This document shows positions 1-10,027 of a stretch of 64,000 nucleotides of DNA, one piece after another. The notes under the pieces were generated by a model. It was not told the origin of the DNA. It ran no database searches and saw nothing but the letters and a program-made list of their open reading frames with translations. Each line of letters begins with the position of its first letter. The first letter of the stretch is position 1. The translations under genes and the position numbers were made by a program. Origin of the DNA: Symsagittifera roscoffensis (taxonomy: Eukaryota; Xenacoelomorpha; Acoela; Convolutidae). The stretch is taken from NCBI RefSeq assembly GCF_963678635.1, contig NW_026971233.1:250001-314000 (forward strand), in the 5' to 3' direction.

Positions 1-75
1 GATCTGGAGGAGGTCTGGAGAATTCTGAAGGCGCACGACAAAGCCTTAGATAACCACCTTGCCAGATTAATTTAC
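1..75 (+). CDS. possible exon end, unrecognised
   Basis: Frame 1 is open for 25 codons (begins DLEEVWRILKAHDKALDNHL) and ends exactly at a codon boundary against a consensus splice donor, TAC|GTAAGT at 76-81. The coding-like composition is closer to the GC-rich element to its right than to the AT-rich DNA elsewhere. It could be the end of an exon of a gene lying left of the window, or part of another transposon. I do not recognise the peptide. The stretch 82-189 shows no coding potential and leads directly into the 5' LTR. Confidence 0.3.
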
Positions 76-189
76 GTAAGTACTTCTGGCCGAATTTCAT
101 CCCAAAAACTGAAATACTTTTTTCCGTGTCCCAAAAGCTGCAGACAGTTTAATCGCAGATACTGAAATGCTCAATTGATCCCAAATTTG

Positions 190-794
190 TGTGCCATTCT
201 GCCAGATTGGCACAGCGCAACCTTCCGGTGAAGCACTAATTAGCGAGAAAATGCCTTAAAGACGAAAGAGTGCTGAAAGGGAGGGTCGAATATTTTGGAA
301 CTTTCTATTTTCAAAATTTCGATTAACGAACGAGTATTTCTCCGAAATACAGAAAACGGCCATTTTGACTGAAAAAGGTGAAAAAAGAAGAACAACAGCA
401 AATCTAGTGGAAAAAAGTCGCACATTAAGGCCCTTAGCAGAAGAAGATAGTGGGAAAGGAGGCTTCAGTGGGGAAGTAGTGGAGAGCAGTACCCTCCCGT
501 GCCACGAATTGGGAGAGATGACCACGTTATCTCGAGAAAAACACGGAAGCGGAGGCTTGGTCACCCAGAGACTGATATAAGGTGAAAAACAAAAGTAAAC
601 TAATTTTTTACCTACTCTGATACCATAGAACTTTGAATTGACACCGGTATTGATTGATATTTTAGAATATGAGTAGCTAGGAAGAGGAAAGGGTCAATCC
701 ATCTCCAAGGGATTTAATATAGAACTGTCATCAAAAACATATTAAAATAGGGTATTCGAGCCGTGTTTTTAATAGCAATCACGTAGTCTGAGGA
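190..794 (+). repeat. 5' LTR of the giant element
   Basis: It starts TGTGCCATTCTGCCAGATTG and matches 23963-24594 in order along its length, ending at the shared CACGTAGTCTGAGGA. It contains a possible polyadenylation signal ATTAAA at 741-746; the other copy has AATAAA at 24541-24546. Relative to the 3' LTR it lacks a short insertion around 24184-24230. The end does not show a clear terminal CA, so the right boundary rests on where similarity stops. No tRNA-complementary primer-binding site starting with TGG is obvious immediately downstream. Confidence 0.85.
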
Positions 795-1438
795 TCCGAG
801 ACTCAGCTATGCGGTTTTGTTTGCATGTAAACGAAAGCTGATCAAAAGTCGTTTGACTGATGGCCTAAAAATAGTAACTTTTTATTCACCCCTAAATAGA
901 CCAGAAAATCAACTGGCAAGGTCAAGACGATGAAAAACAAGTAGAAATAAGGTAACTGACGCCTGTCAGTCGTTAACAGGTACTTTTTCTACGCTCCGTC
1001 GCTGTGTAGTATTTGGGCGAATGTTACATAGACGTTTTTATGGCGCTCCTGAGTGGGCCTGTTAAAGGCACGAGACCATCATGATCAGCAAACGTTTCAG
1101 CGACGAACCCTCCGCTCCGGGCGTAAGCCCGAGTTAGAGGCCTTAATGACCTTTATTGCACTAGGGGGAAGGTGCGTACCCTCCGCCTAGTACTATTTAG
1201 CTTTTTAACTTAGTTAACACCGAAAATTCCGAAAACAAAAAGTACAAAACAGTAAAGAATCCAAAAAAGACCAAAAACAATAAAAAAAAACATAAAGTGA
1301 CAGTTTATATATTATTTCCGGACGAGATGTGATCTGACCTTCCTAATTGTTGTTGTTTCAGATTGATTTATAACATTTCTGATAGAAAGATTGTGTGTTT
1401 TGGTGACGGGTTGGGTATTTCCCTTGAGTGTAATTTGA

Positions 1439-2423
1439 GTATTTATGAACCTTAAGGGTGATTTTGCCGGTGGCCGGAGGGTAGATTGGCAAGCTGACCG
1501 ACGTGTTCCACACTCAACAGGGGCATCAGGGACAACATCCACAACGACTGTTGGGTATCGTTGAAACAGTTTCAGTATCTTTCGGGTACTATTTAATCAA
1601 AACTTAAGAGGTGGGGACACGATTGGAGCGGTCCGATTGTACCCTCCATCGATCACGAATTTCCGAGTTAAGGGTCTTAATTTGGGTATTTTGGTGTAAA
1701 AGAGGGTATAGTTTTTTTCATTAACGACTACTAATAGATTATTGTCCTTACTATATATTACTTATCTCCTATTTAGACCCGAGAAACACCCCATTACTCG
1801 GGTCTAAATTACTGATTTTCGACCAAACTGTAGAACCCCAAAATTTTGGATATCCGAGCTTTTCCGAAAAGCAAAAGCTTTTATACAGGGAGTTACTACG
1901 TAGTTCGGTCCCTCTACTAAGTCTTTTTCCGTGGGGTTTCTTTAGTTAGAGGGACCGAACTACGTAGTAACTCCCTGTATAAAAGCTTTTTGCTGTTCGG
2001 AAAAGCTCGGATATCCAAAATTTTGGGGTTCTACAGTTTGGTCGAAAATCAGTAATTTTTGACAAAATTGGGGTGTTTCTCGGGTCTAAATAGGAGATAT
2101 GTAATATATAGTAAGGACAATAATCTATTAGTAGTCGTTAAGGAATAAAACTATACCCTCTTTTACACCAAAATACCCAAATTAAGACCCTTAACTCGGA
2201 AATTTGTGATCGATGGAGGGTACAATCGGACCGCTCCAATCGTGCCCCCACCTCCTAAGTTTTGATGAAATAGTACCCAAAAGATACTAAAACTGTTTCA
2301 ACGATACCCAACAGTCGTTGGGGATGTTGCCCCTGATGCCCCTGTTGAGTGTGGAACACGTCGGTCAGCTTGCCACTCTACCCTCCGGCCACCGGCAAAA
2401 TCACCCTTAAGGTGCTTAAATAC
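1439..2423. repeat. large palindrome 1 (arms about 474 bp, 38-nt spacer)
   Basis: The left arm 1439-1912 is matched in reverse complement by 1951-2423, with scattered substitutions and small indels, for example the TTTAGACCCGAGAAACACCCC block near 1780-1800 against GGGTGTTTCTCGGGTCTAAA near 2071-2090. The spacer at 1913-1950 reads TCTACTAAGTCTTTTTCCGT and continues GGGGTTTCTTTAGTTAGA. As RNA this would fold into a hairpin with a stem of several hundred base pairs. The divergence between arms argues against an assembly artefact. Confidence 0.9.
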
Positions 2424-3050
2424 GGCACTGGAACAATGCAAAAAACTGGACCAAAATTGGTTTGGAGACAAAAATTTGGCCAATAACTATCAAATTTGGA
2501 CCCTCCGATTCCTTCCTTTTCCAATCTCTAAATCGTTAGCTCTATCCACGGAGCTAATCGGAGGGTTACTCAAAAATTTATCTAGTAACCGAGCACATTA
2601 TGCTAGCACGCTCCTAACGCAAAAATTTTTTTTGCTCTAACTCTAAAAACTCAAAAACTCGATCCCCAAAACAAATTGACAAAATTCGGAAAATTATCAA
2701 AATTTTGTTCGAAAAGTCTACTAAGTTTTTTTCCGTGGGGTTTCTTTAGTTAGACTTTCCGTTCAAAATTTTGATAATTTTCCGAATTTTGTCAATTTGT
2801 TTTGGGGATCGAGTTTTTGAGTTTTTAGAGTTAGATCAATAAAAATCTTTGCGTTAGGAGCGTGCTAGCATAATGTGCTCGGTTACTAGATAAATTTTTG
2901 AGTAACCCTTCGATTAGCTCCGTGGATAGAGCTAACGACTTAGAGATTGGAAAAGGAAGGACTCGGATGGTCCAAATTTGACAGTTATTGGCCAAATTTT
3001 TGTCTCCAAACCAATTTTGGTCCAGTTTTTTGCATTGTTCCAGTGCCGTA
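2421..3050. repeat. large palindrome 2 (arms about 296 bp, same 38-nt spacer)
   Basis: The left arm 2421-2716 pairs with 2755-3050, starting TACGGCACTGGAACAATG on the left and ending CATTGTTCCAGTGCCGTA on the right. The arm sequence is unrelated to palindrome 1, yet the spacer at 2717-2754 is the same 38-nt sequence with a single C-to-T difference. It abuts palindrome 1 directly. The arms carry mismatches and a few indels. Confidence 0.9.
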
Positions 3051-3329
3051 CAGAGCTACTACGCTCGTTTCAATTATTTTTAGGCACTTTCAACACGAAT
3101 TGCGGAAAAAGTTTTTCAGAACCTGTACAGGTGGTGAAAAAAGGCCATTTTGACAAACGCGTTTTTGGTGATTTCTCAAAGATTAGCCAATCGATTGGGA
3201 TAATTTTGTTATCATAAATCGACGTTTTTGACCATTTTTCCGGACCGCAACCGTTTTCGGGTTGATAATCTCGGAAAAAAAAACTTTTTTAGAATTTGTT
3301 AGTTCGGAGGGTCCAAAATTTAGGGAACC

Positions 3330-3870
3330 CTCCGAGCGGCAGAAAATTTTATAAGATCACCATTTTATCCTACTGGGAAGGTTGACCGTGTCAGCCAACC
3401 TGGTTTCAAGACAGTCATACCGCATTCGGAAGGCTTTACCGCGGTAGAATAACCCTTTTTCTTGATTTTTGGGGAACCCGCCAAAGTAACCCTCCGGAGT
3501 CAGCTAAGCTCCTTAGCAAAGCTCCTTAGTGGAAAATTTCCACGAGACCCTCCGAAGAAGTTAGAACAACCCCCCATGGAGAATTTACTTGGTTTTGATA
3601 CCTCCTGAGACTAGTAGGAGACCCTTACATGTGATATTCAAATAATTTGAAACTTTGAAGGAACCCTCCGAAGTAACCCTCCGGAGCGTATTAAGCCCCT
3701 TATTGACCCTCCTTAGTGAGTTTAGGGGGACCCTCCGAAGTAACTTGGGTGATTAAGGTACCCTCCGAAATAACCCTCCAAGGTAAGCTAAGTGTCTTAA
3801 CAACCCTCCGGAGTAACCCTCCGGAGTGACTTAAGCCCCTTTGCAACCCTCCTTATTGAAATTTTAGGGG
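3330..3870. repeat. array of CCCTCCG(G/A)AG motifs
   Basis: At least nine exact CCCTCCG motifs occur here, often as pairs such as ACCCTCCGAAGTAACCCTCC near 3663-3690 and 3803-3830, plus CCCTCCT variants. They are separated by short stretches rich in TTAAGCCCCTT and TAGC. Further copies lie in the palindrome arms and near 1110-1190. The density is far above chance for a 7-mer and is confined to the leader. The function is unknown. Confidence 0.65.
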
Positions 3871-4044
3871 TATCTTCAGGAGCATATTTGACTCGGAGAT
3901 TCGTGATCAACTTTGGATTCTAGATCGGGTCTGTTAGAGGTACCCATCGAGAATAGTACCCAAGAGGTACCTATTTTCATCGAGAAATCTAAGAGACATT
4001 TTTGATACTAACGGAATCGAGCAGGCAGCGTTAAGTAAATTAAC

Positions 4045-4398
4045 TTGGACTTGTATATCGCCATTGAATTGTACGAAAATTGTTACTTATTACAAAGTAT
4101 GCAGCGTAGAGACTCATTAGGATTGACTACTAAGATTCCCAGGCTGAGCAAGGGAAGCACGCGAAAATTTAAACTAGGCGTAGCCAATCTTCGTTTAGCA
4201 GCGCTTTTGACGTTTTTGCTGACAACGAATCGACTAAAGGAGGAAGTCGAGAGGACGGAGGAGGCCTCGGAGCGTTCCGAGGTCGAGCCGCGAGAGGAAG
4301 TGTTATTCAGGGGAATGTCCAAATCGGAGATTAAGAGTCATAAGTGGAGACACGAACTACACATCCAGCCAGTACCCACTCATCTCTGGTCAAGCTGA
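4045..4398 (+). CDS. short ORF before gag, unrecognised
   Basis: An open frame of about 117 codons whose middle is basic and hydrophobic (LRLAALLTFLLTTNRL) followed by a charged stretch rich in E and R (EEVERTEEASERSEVEPREE). It precedes gag by about 80 bp in a different frame. It could be a decayed N-terminal part of gag or simply a chance open frame. The start assignment is uncertain because the first codon of the open frame may not be ATG. Confidence 0.25.
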   Translation: MDLYIAIELYENCYLLQSMQRRDSLGLTTKIPRLSKGSTRKFKLGVANLRLAALLTFLLTTNRLKEEVERTEEASERSEVEPREEVLFRGMSKSEIKSHKWRHELHIQPVPTHLWSS

Positions 4399-4475
4399 GC
4401 AAGAACGCGATGATATCGAGTATAAGCCCCAGTGAAGAACAATCGGGTTCGAAGGCCTAGAAAAGCTGGAAGTCT

Positions 4476-5255
4476 TTGTACGATGATTGCATGGCGTCAC
4501 TGCGAACTGAAGGTCTGTCTTCCAGTTCTGACCATCCGGAGATAACTCATCCGGATGTGAACTTCACGCCGTGCCCGAGGAACGACATGAGCAGGAAGGC
4601 GTCGTCCGCCTCGCCGACCAGGCCCATGTCAGATGGGATAACGATGGGAGCGTCCTCAACGTTCGACAGGTTGATGATGTCGTTGGGCAAGCAAAAGGGC
4701 GGCGCATCGTCAAGTACCAGTTTGCAACCGCAGTTGACATCATCTTCTCTGGGGATAACCCCGACATTGGGGGTAGCTGGCGATATAAGTGACATGTTTG
4801 CTGGCGTAATGACTGGTCTGGATGAACTGAGACGGGACATGACTAAAAGAATAGATCAAGTTGACGAGAGAGCCCACCAGGGTCGAGAGAATTTGCGAGA
4901 TGAACTGAAGAACGTGAAGTCGCAGGCAAGAGTCGATCAGGCTCAATTGTTTCGCAACACCGATCAATGCCTGGCGGAGAGTTTGGCACAGGCCAACAAG
5001 TAGTCAGAGGATAGAGAGGCTAGGATGACAAGAGAGATCGAGCGATTGTTGAACGATCATGACAGTACCTATGCCCACACGATGACTAGCCTGGAAAAAA
5101 GGTTGGATGCCAAATCTGACCTGATGATGCGAAATCTTAAAGTAGTCGGGAGGAGCGTTCCAACCCAAGGGAGCGCTCACGCCAGGCGAATGGTGGAGAT
5201 GGAGCAGGCAACTATGCCGGGGCCCAGCAAAATTGAGAGCGAATTACGAATCTAG
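4476..5255 (+). pseudogene. gag: gag N-terminal region, Ser-rich then coiled coil
   Basis: One frame of 260 codons interrupted by a single in-frame TAG at 5001-5003. The first 90 residues are low in order (SSSS, SPTRP, GASSST). From about residue 105 the sequence becomes a charged heptad-like helix (GLDELRRDMTKRIDQVDERA and onward) that resumes after the stop (REARMTREIERLLNDHDST). This layout, disordered head plus coiled coil before a capsid region, is common for Gag matrix-like parts. The frame ends just where the next frame (capsid) opens at 5233, so a frameshift separates the two. Confidence 0.6.
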
Positions 5256-5947
5256 GAATAGGGAGCGGCCCACGGCAGCACCATCAAGGTCAGGTTGGAC
5301 GAACCCGGTCCCACAGGAGACGGATGCCACCCCGGAGACAAGATTGCCCACTGTACCACAAGTCAGATCAGTCCCAGATCTGACTACGGTGTCACAGGAC
5401 ACGACCATGTATGCTTCGATGTTTGAGCCTCTGAACAGATCACTCGACACATTCATCATCAAGCTCTCGAAGTCAACCGAGAGAGGAGAGAGGTCAAGAA
5501 GGACACTGAAAAAGCCGAAATCATACGAAGACGAGTCAGACGGCTGCATTTATACTTGGATAGAGGTGATGAAGTTGCACTTTGAAGAGGAGAATCTCTC
5601 AAAGAAACAGGAATGCAGCGCACTGACAAGCAACCTGGAGGGTACTGAATTGTGTAATGGCAAAAAGGGCAAATGAACGAGACAGTGCTCGCAAGATATT
5701 TGACATCCTGCTGAATTGTTTCGGCTCTGGAGTGCAAGGGCATCAGGTTAGGGTGAAGTTCGAGAAGAGGTGTCAAAGAGATGACGAATCCAGAGACAAC
5801 TTTTTGGACGACCTCGAATTACTTAGGAGGAGAAGCAACCCTGATGAGAGAATTTCCGAGCAGAACTTAGCGATTGCCTCGAAGTTCATGGATGGAGTGA
5901 AGAGTGAAGAATTAAAAACAATGCTAGCCACACACTTCACCCTCTAG
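5233..5947 (+). pseudogene. gag: gag capsid-like region
   Basis: Two overlapping frames (5233-5676, then 5657-5947 after a frameshift). The segment from KPKSYEDESD through YTWIEVMKLHFEEENLS, then FEKRCQRDDESRDNFLDDLE, matches the retrotransposon Gag capsid pattern: a W-x-x-x-M helix followed by a long helix with an F-x-x-R-x-Q/R-x(4)-E-x(3)-F-L-x-D-L signature. It would form the particle core. The last residues run into a second copy of a 54-bp segment (5943-5996) that also occurs at 5251-5304, so the 3' end of this block is rearranged. Confidence 0.65.
5251..5304 (+). repeat. 54-bp dispersed duplication, copy 1 (copy 2 at 5943-5996)
   Basis: TCTAGGAATAGGGAGCGGCC and the following 34 bases recur at 5943-5996 with two or three substitutions. 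The second copy is followed by a further 20-bp tandem repeat (ACCATCAAGGCCAGGTTGGA, twice, 5973-6014). The two copies flank the capsid region, consistent with template switching during reverse transcription. Confidence 0.75.
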
Positions 5948-6065
5948 GAATAGGGAGCGGCCCAGGGCAGCACCATCAAGGCCAGGTTGGACGAACCATC
6001 AAGGCCAGGTTGGACTTCATATCACTGCAGGGATTAATCTCGACCAGGTACCCACGCCCAATGAT

Positions 6066-6305
6066 TTGCGTATGAAGTCGCGTGAGTACTTGCTCATAAA
6101 ACCGAGGGCGCAAAACCGTTACAACACTTATGGCAACTACAGCGGAACAAACACTGGCGCAAACTACAGTTGGTACAAACCTCGCGACAACATGGATAAG
6201 AAGAGGTCCTGTGCGAATTGTGGCTCGATGGACCACCATGTTTCCGCATGTTCTGCTTACAAACAGAACATGAAGGCGAATCTCGAGAAGTTGAGCAATG
6301 GGTAA
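6066..6305 (+). pseudogene. gag: gag nucleocapsid, CCHC zinc knuckle
   Basis: The frame contains CANCGSMDHHVSAC (6210-6251), a C-x2-C-x4-H-x4-C zinc knuckle typical of retroelement nucleocapsids that bind genomic RNA. It is preceded by a Y/N/G-rich linker (NRYNTYGNYSGTNTGANYS). After KQNMK the sequence jumps into the first copy of a 623-bp tandem duplication, so the natural downstream part has been lost or displaced. Confidence 0.75.
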
Positions 6306-7753
6306 GGTCGGAACTGGAGAGCACATATCTTTGCGAAAAAATTGACTCTTTGAGTAAAACAACAAAAGAGGACACACAGGAACCCAGAAAACAGCGATTA
6401 AAACTAATTATCATATCGGATAGAACTTTCGGCATGATGAAAGAAGGGACGAAGATAATGTCCATCATCTCAGTCGCGGGACACCAGGTGGTCAAGAACT
6501 TGAGTGAACGTCGAATCTCGACGACGTTGATGCGACCGACGAGGACCACGAAGTGTACGTTAGAGGGCTCATTATGAAGTATGGACCGAAGTGCTTCTTC
6601 TGTAATTTGGAGGGATATTTCAAGTCGGACTGCACTCAATTTTGGGATGCAGTGGTAGACGCGAAACATTCCAGCCATGAAGATGCGTATTTGGGCGTCA
6701 TAGCCAGTCAAGCACGTCTGATGAACGAGGCTGAATCTCGAAGAAAAGAGACAACACCGAGCAATTTTACGACTATGTAGGTGAAAACCATGCCTGACGA
6801 GGTGGTAGCCTCGAGCTTGGAGGCAGAGTCGGCCGGCCCGCTCAAGGTGGATTATGGTTTGGCAGCAAGGACAGCGTTGCAGAATGTCCTACAGGAGATA
6901 GCCACGAAAGAAGTTGAGCAATGGGTAAGGTCGGAACTGGAGAGCACAGATCTTTGCGAAAAATTTGACTTTTTGAGTAAAACAACAAAAGAGGACACAC
7001 AGGAACCCAGAAAACAGGGATTAAAACTAAACGTCATACCGGGTAGAACTTTTGGCATGACGAAAGAGGGGACGAAGATAATGTCCATCATCTCAGTCGC
7101 GGGACACCAGGTGGTCAAGAACTTGAGTGAACGTCGAATCTCGACGACGTTGATGCGACCGACGAGGACCACTAAGTGTACGTTAGAGGGCTCATTATGA
7201 AGTATGCACCGAGGTGCTTCTTCTGTAATTTGGAGGGATATTTCAAGTCGGACTGCACTCAATTTTGGGATGCAGTGGTAGACGCGAAACATCCTCGCCA
7301 TGAAGAGGCGCATTCGGGCGTCAAAGCCAGTCAAGCACGTCTGATGAGCGAGGCTGAATCTCGAAGAAAAGAGACAACACCGAGCACTTTTACGACTATG
7401 AAGGTGAAGACCATGCCTGACGAGGTGGTAGCCTCGAGCTTGGAGGCAGAGTCGGTCGGCCCGCTCAAGGTGGATTATGGTTTGGCAGCAAGGACAGCGT
7501 TGCAGAATGTCCTACAGGAGATAGCCACGAAAGAAGTTGAGCAATGGGTAAGGTCGGAACTGGAGAGCACAGATCTTTGCGAAAAATTTGACTTTTTGAG
7601 TAAAACAACAAAAGAGAACACACAGGAACCCAGAAAACAGGGATTAAAACTAAACTTCATACCGGGTAGAACTTTCGGCATGACGAAAGAAGGGACGAAG
7701 ATAATGTCCATCATCTCAGTCGCGGGACACCAGGTGGTCAAGAACTTGAGTGA
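6287..7753 (+). repeat. 623-bp tandem duplication in gag-pol (2.35 copies)
   Basis: Copies start at about 6287, 6910 and 7533 with GAAGTTGAGCAATGGGTAAG. Corresponding points such as the TGCTTCTTCTGTAATTTGGA knuckle repeat 623 bp apart (6589 and 7212). The third copy departs at about 7753, where AACTTGAGTGAAC continues into new coding sequence (CCGTCCGAG) instead of CGTCGAATC. Copies differ by a few percent, so the duplication is not an assembly echo. Each full unit carries the CCHC-like knuckle and the region just upstream of protease. Confidence 0.85.
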
Positions 7754-8015
7754 ACCGTCCGAGATTACGCTGGTCCACCTGGATATTTATGCAGACTACC
7801 TGAGGGAGAAGGATCCCAAGCTGGACTCCAGGGCAGTGCGAGCGCTGCTCACGACAGGAGGTCCGAGGCTGACGAGAGTGGATGGACGTTACCTCGAGGT
7901 CCATGGCCCATGTACGATTCTGATGAATGTGGACGGCATCAATATCTACACAAAAGCTCACGTAACTAACGCGAGTGATCTGGTATGTCGGATATACATT
8001 GCCAAGAAGAGGTGA
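6553..8015 (+). pseudogene. gag-pol junction: knuckle 2, linker and pre-protease region
   Basis: Spans the duplicated block and the unique continuation. The second knuckle, CFFCNLEGYFKSDC (6589-6630 and 7212-7253), has the C-x2-C-x4-x-x4-C spacing but Tyr in place of the zinc-binding His in both copies. Downstream come a conserved charged segment (QWVRSELESTDLCEKFDFLS) and, only after the last copy, YADYLREKDPKLDSRAVRAL up to the protease. A single long frame covers 7176-8015; the first copy has a stop at 6778-6780. The likely role is RNA binding and the spacer before protease. Confidence 0.6.
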
Positions 8016-8302
8016 AGGTGCGACGAATCGGACACGATGCCATGCTTGAACAGGATGCGGTCCACATAGGTTGCAAAGCCGATCTGGCAGCACATGTGCT
8101 AGATGTGCAGGGCAGACAACTTTCAGTGAAAGGACTGTTAGACACGGGTGCAGTGGTCAGTGTCATGCCAGTCAAAACCTGGACTGACATGGGCTTTGAC
8201 AGGTCGGATCTGATACCGACAAACATCAGACTGGCAGCTGCCAATCAGGGAGCAATCTATGTAACAGGACGGACCCCGATCATATCACTGCAGCTTGGGT
8301 GA
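7985..8302 (+). pseudogene. pro: aspartic protease of the giant element
   Basis: Contains GLLDTGAVVSVMP (about residues 50-62), the retropepsin active-site motif D-T-G-A, followed by LIPTNIRLAAANQGAIYVTG, the flap-side strand pattern of Gypsy proteases. The frame differs from the upstream one (frameshift around 8000) and is lost again at 8300, after which the second half of the domain continues in other frames (FLVV, then DQF.LGRDFVRNFDV near 8320-8400, with the L-G-R/D motif). It would cleave Gag-Pol into mature proteins. Confidence 0.8.
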
Positions 8303-9299
8303 AGACATCTTTGGATGAACTTCCTGGTGGTGTAAAATTTGGACGAATCTGATCAATTCTGCTTGGGAAGGGACTTCGTACGCAACTTTGATGTCACGAT
8401 CGACCTCAATGACGGGTTGATCAGGATCAAAGATCCGGAGAGGAAGTATGAAAAGAAACCTCTTAATAAGATCCTAATTAACCAGGCTAAGGTGCCAATT
8501 TTCTGAATCGAAAAGTGAGATTGAAACCAAACCAAGCCGTGGTAGCGACGTTTAGGATGAGGAATCTAAATGAACTCAGTAATGACAGACAGGTATGTCT
8601 GGTACCAAATCCAAACAGTAAGAGCTCGGCTATTTTAGGAAGAAGCTTCTCACTCACTCAGAGCGGACTGTTTGTGAGTGTTTTGTTGAACACAGAAGCA
8701 ACAACAGTGACAATACAGAGAGGAAAGAAACTTGGCTACGCATTGCCTCTGAACACAGACTTTCAGAGTTGAAAAAAATTGATGTAACTAAATGTCCCTT
8801 GCATGCAAACCAAGAATGTATACTGAAGAGAGTAACTGAATTGAAGTCTTCTAGGAAATTGTTTTCAATGAAGTCGGAAACAGATGATGGGTTGTCTAGT
8901 TGTTCAAATTATCCCGAGAGACCGACAGAAACAGAGTTAGCAGCGAATAAACCGGTCCTACCTGAGATAGAACATTTGAAGGGTAAAACCTCAGACAAGG
9001 AACTAGATTCGCTCAGGGCGGTGCTAAGTCGGACCGCGGACGTTTTTTCGAGACATAAGGCCGACTTAGGTTGCTGTAAGTTTGTAGAACACGAAATTGA
9101 GATAGAAGAGGGCTCGGTACCTTATAGGGAAGGGGCGAGATGAATGACCCCTCATAAGTCGGAAGCGTGCAGGAGGGAAATCGAGATGCTAATGGAGTAC
9201 GACATGATCGAGCCGTCGAAGTCCCCGTGGGCTTGTGGCGTGGTCATGGCTAAAAAGAAAGGGGGCAACTCAGGTTTTGTTGTGATTTCCGTTATCTGA
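8303..9299 (+). pseudogene. protease-RT connector and N-terminal RT
   Basis: Several frames carry one continuous protein: a stop-broken stretch 8303-8510, 8515-8772 (LKPNQAVVATFRMRNLNELS), 8769-9143 (KPVLPEIEHLKGK, then HKADLGCC, EHEIEIEEGSVPYREG) and, in the same frame after a TGA at 9141-9143, a 51-codon segment at 9144-9299 (MTPHKSEACRREIEMLMEYD, then IEPSKSPWACGVVMAKKKGG). The last part is the classic start of Gypsy RT (I-x-P-S-x-S-P-W/A, V-x-K-K-x-G). The connector is about 250 residues, longer than in most Gypsy elements. Confidence 0.7.
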
Positions 9300-9304
9300 A
9301 CGCA

Positions 9305-10027
9305 GTGACTATAAAGGACGCACACCCGATTCCCCGCATCGATGAGAGCCTATCCAAGCTGGGGGACGCGAAGTTCTTCACGATGTTAGATTTGGGCTCG
9401 GCGTTCTGGCAAGTGCCACTCCGAAAGCAAGATCGTGAAAAAATGGGCTTCGCGTGCGAGCTCAGATTGTTCCAGTGGAAGAGGATGCCGTTCGGATTGT
9501 GCAACGCGACTGCCACATTCCAGCGACTGATGGCCCAGGCACTCAAGATTGTGACAAAGAAATACAGGAATCTCATCATGTGTTACGTCGATTATGTCGT
9601 GATAGCAACGCCAACCCTAGAGGATCACATAGAGAGGTTGGATGAGGTGTTTACTTGCATGAAGCAGGCGGGATTGAAGTGTAAACCCTCGAAGTGTGAA
9701 ATATTCAGGGACTCCATAAAAAATCTAGGCCGCCTGGTGGATAAGCATGGAGTGAGACCAGATCCCCAAGCGGTCGAAGCAGTTTTGAACTGGAAGGCAC
9801 CCAAGACAGATACGCAACTGATGAGTTTTTTGGGGTTCGCTAATTATTATCGGGAGTTCGTCAAGGGATACGCCGATAAGATATGCCCCATGCAACAGTT
9901 GATGAGGAACAAGGCAAAAAATTCACTTGGACTGAGGAGGCACAAGTTTCATTTGAAAACATTAAACGTGAACTTTGCGAGGCACCAGTCTTCGGCATGC
10001 CAACGGAGAAGGGGATGTTTGTGTTAG
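9305..10027 (+). pseudogene. rt: reverse transcriptase, catalytic Asp mutated
   Basis: 240 codons carrying RT motifs in order: PIPRIDESLSKLGDAKFF, MLDLGSAFWQVPL (motif A, D-L-x-S-x-F-W/Y-Q), FQWKRMPFGLCNATATFQRL (motif B region), CYVDYVVIATP (motif C), HIERLDEVFTCMKQAGLKCK (thumb side) and LGFANYYREFVKGYA (connection). Motif C should read Y-x-D-D; here codon 9593-9595 is TAT, giving YVDY, which removes the second metal-binding aspartate. The frame shifts just before (9299) and after (about 9930) this block. Confidence 0.9.

Larger units (their letters stand above)
795..4044 (+). other. long non-coding leader of the giant element
   Basis: About 3.2 kb between the 5' LTR and the first coding sequence. 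I see no credible gene in it. Short open frames at 1312-1542, 2298-2483 and 2947-3217 lie within palindrome arms and are by-products of the inverted repeats. It contains two large palindromes (1439-2423 and 2421-3050) and an array of CCCTCCG motifs (about 3330-3870). Such a leader would carry packaging, dimerisation or translation-control signals in a retroelement, but which of these applies is inference. Confidence 0.6.

Noticed and set aside
795-830. Primer-binding site after the 5' LTR of the giant element
   Set aside because: TCCGAGACTCAGC and neighbouring bases do not begin with TGG and I could not match them to a tRNA 3' end.
1312-3217. Short ORFs in the leader as possible proteins
   Set aside because: They lie in palindrome arms and appear as mirror images on the opposite strand (for example 1312-1542 and 2298-2483); no coding signature.
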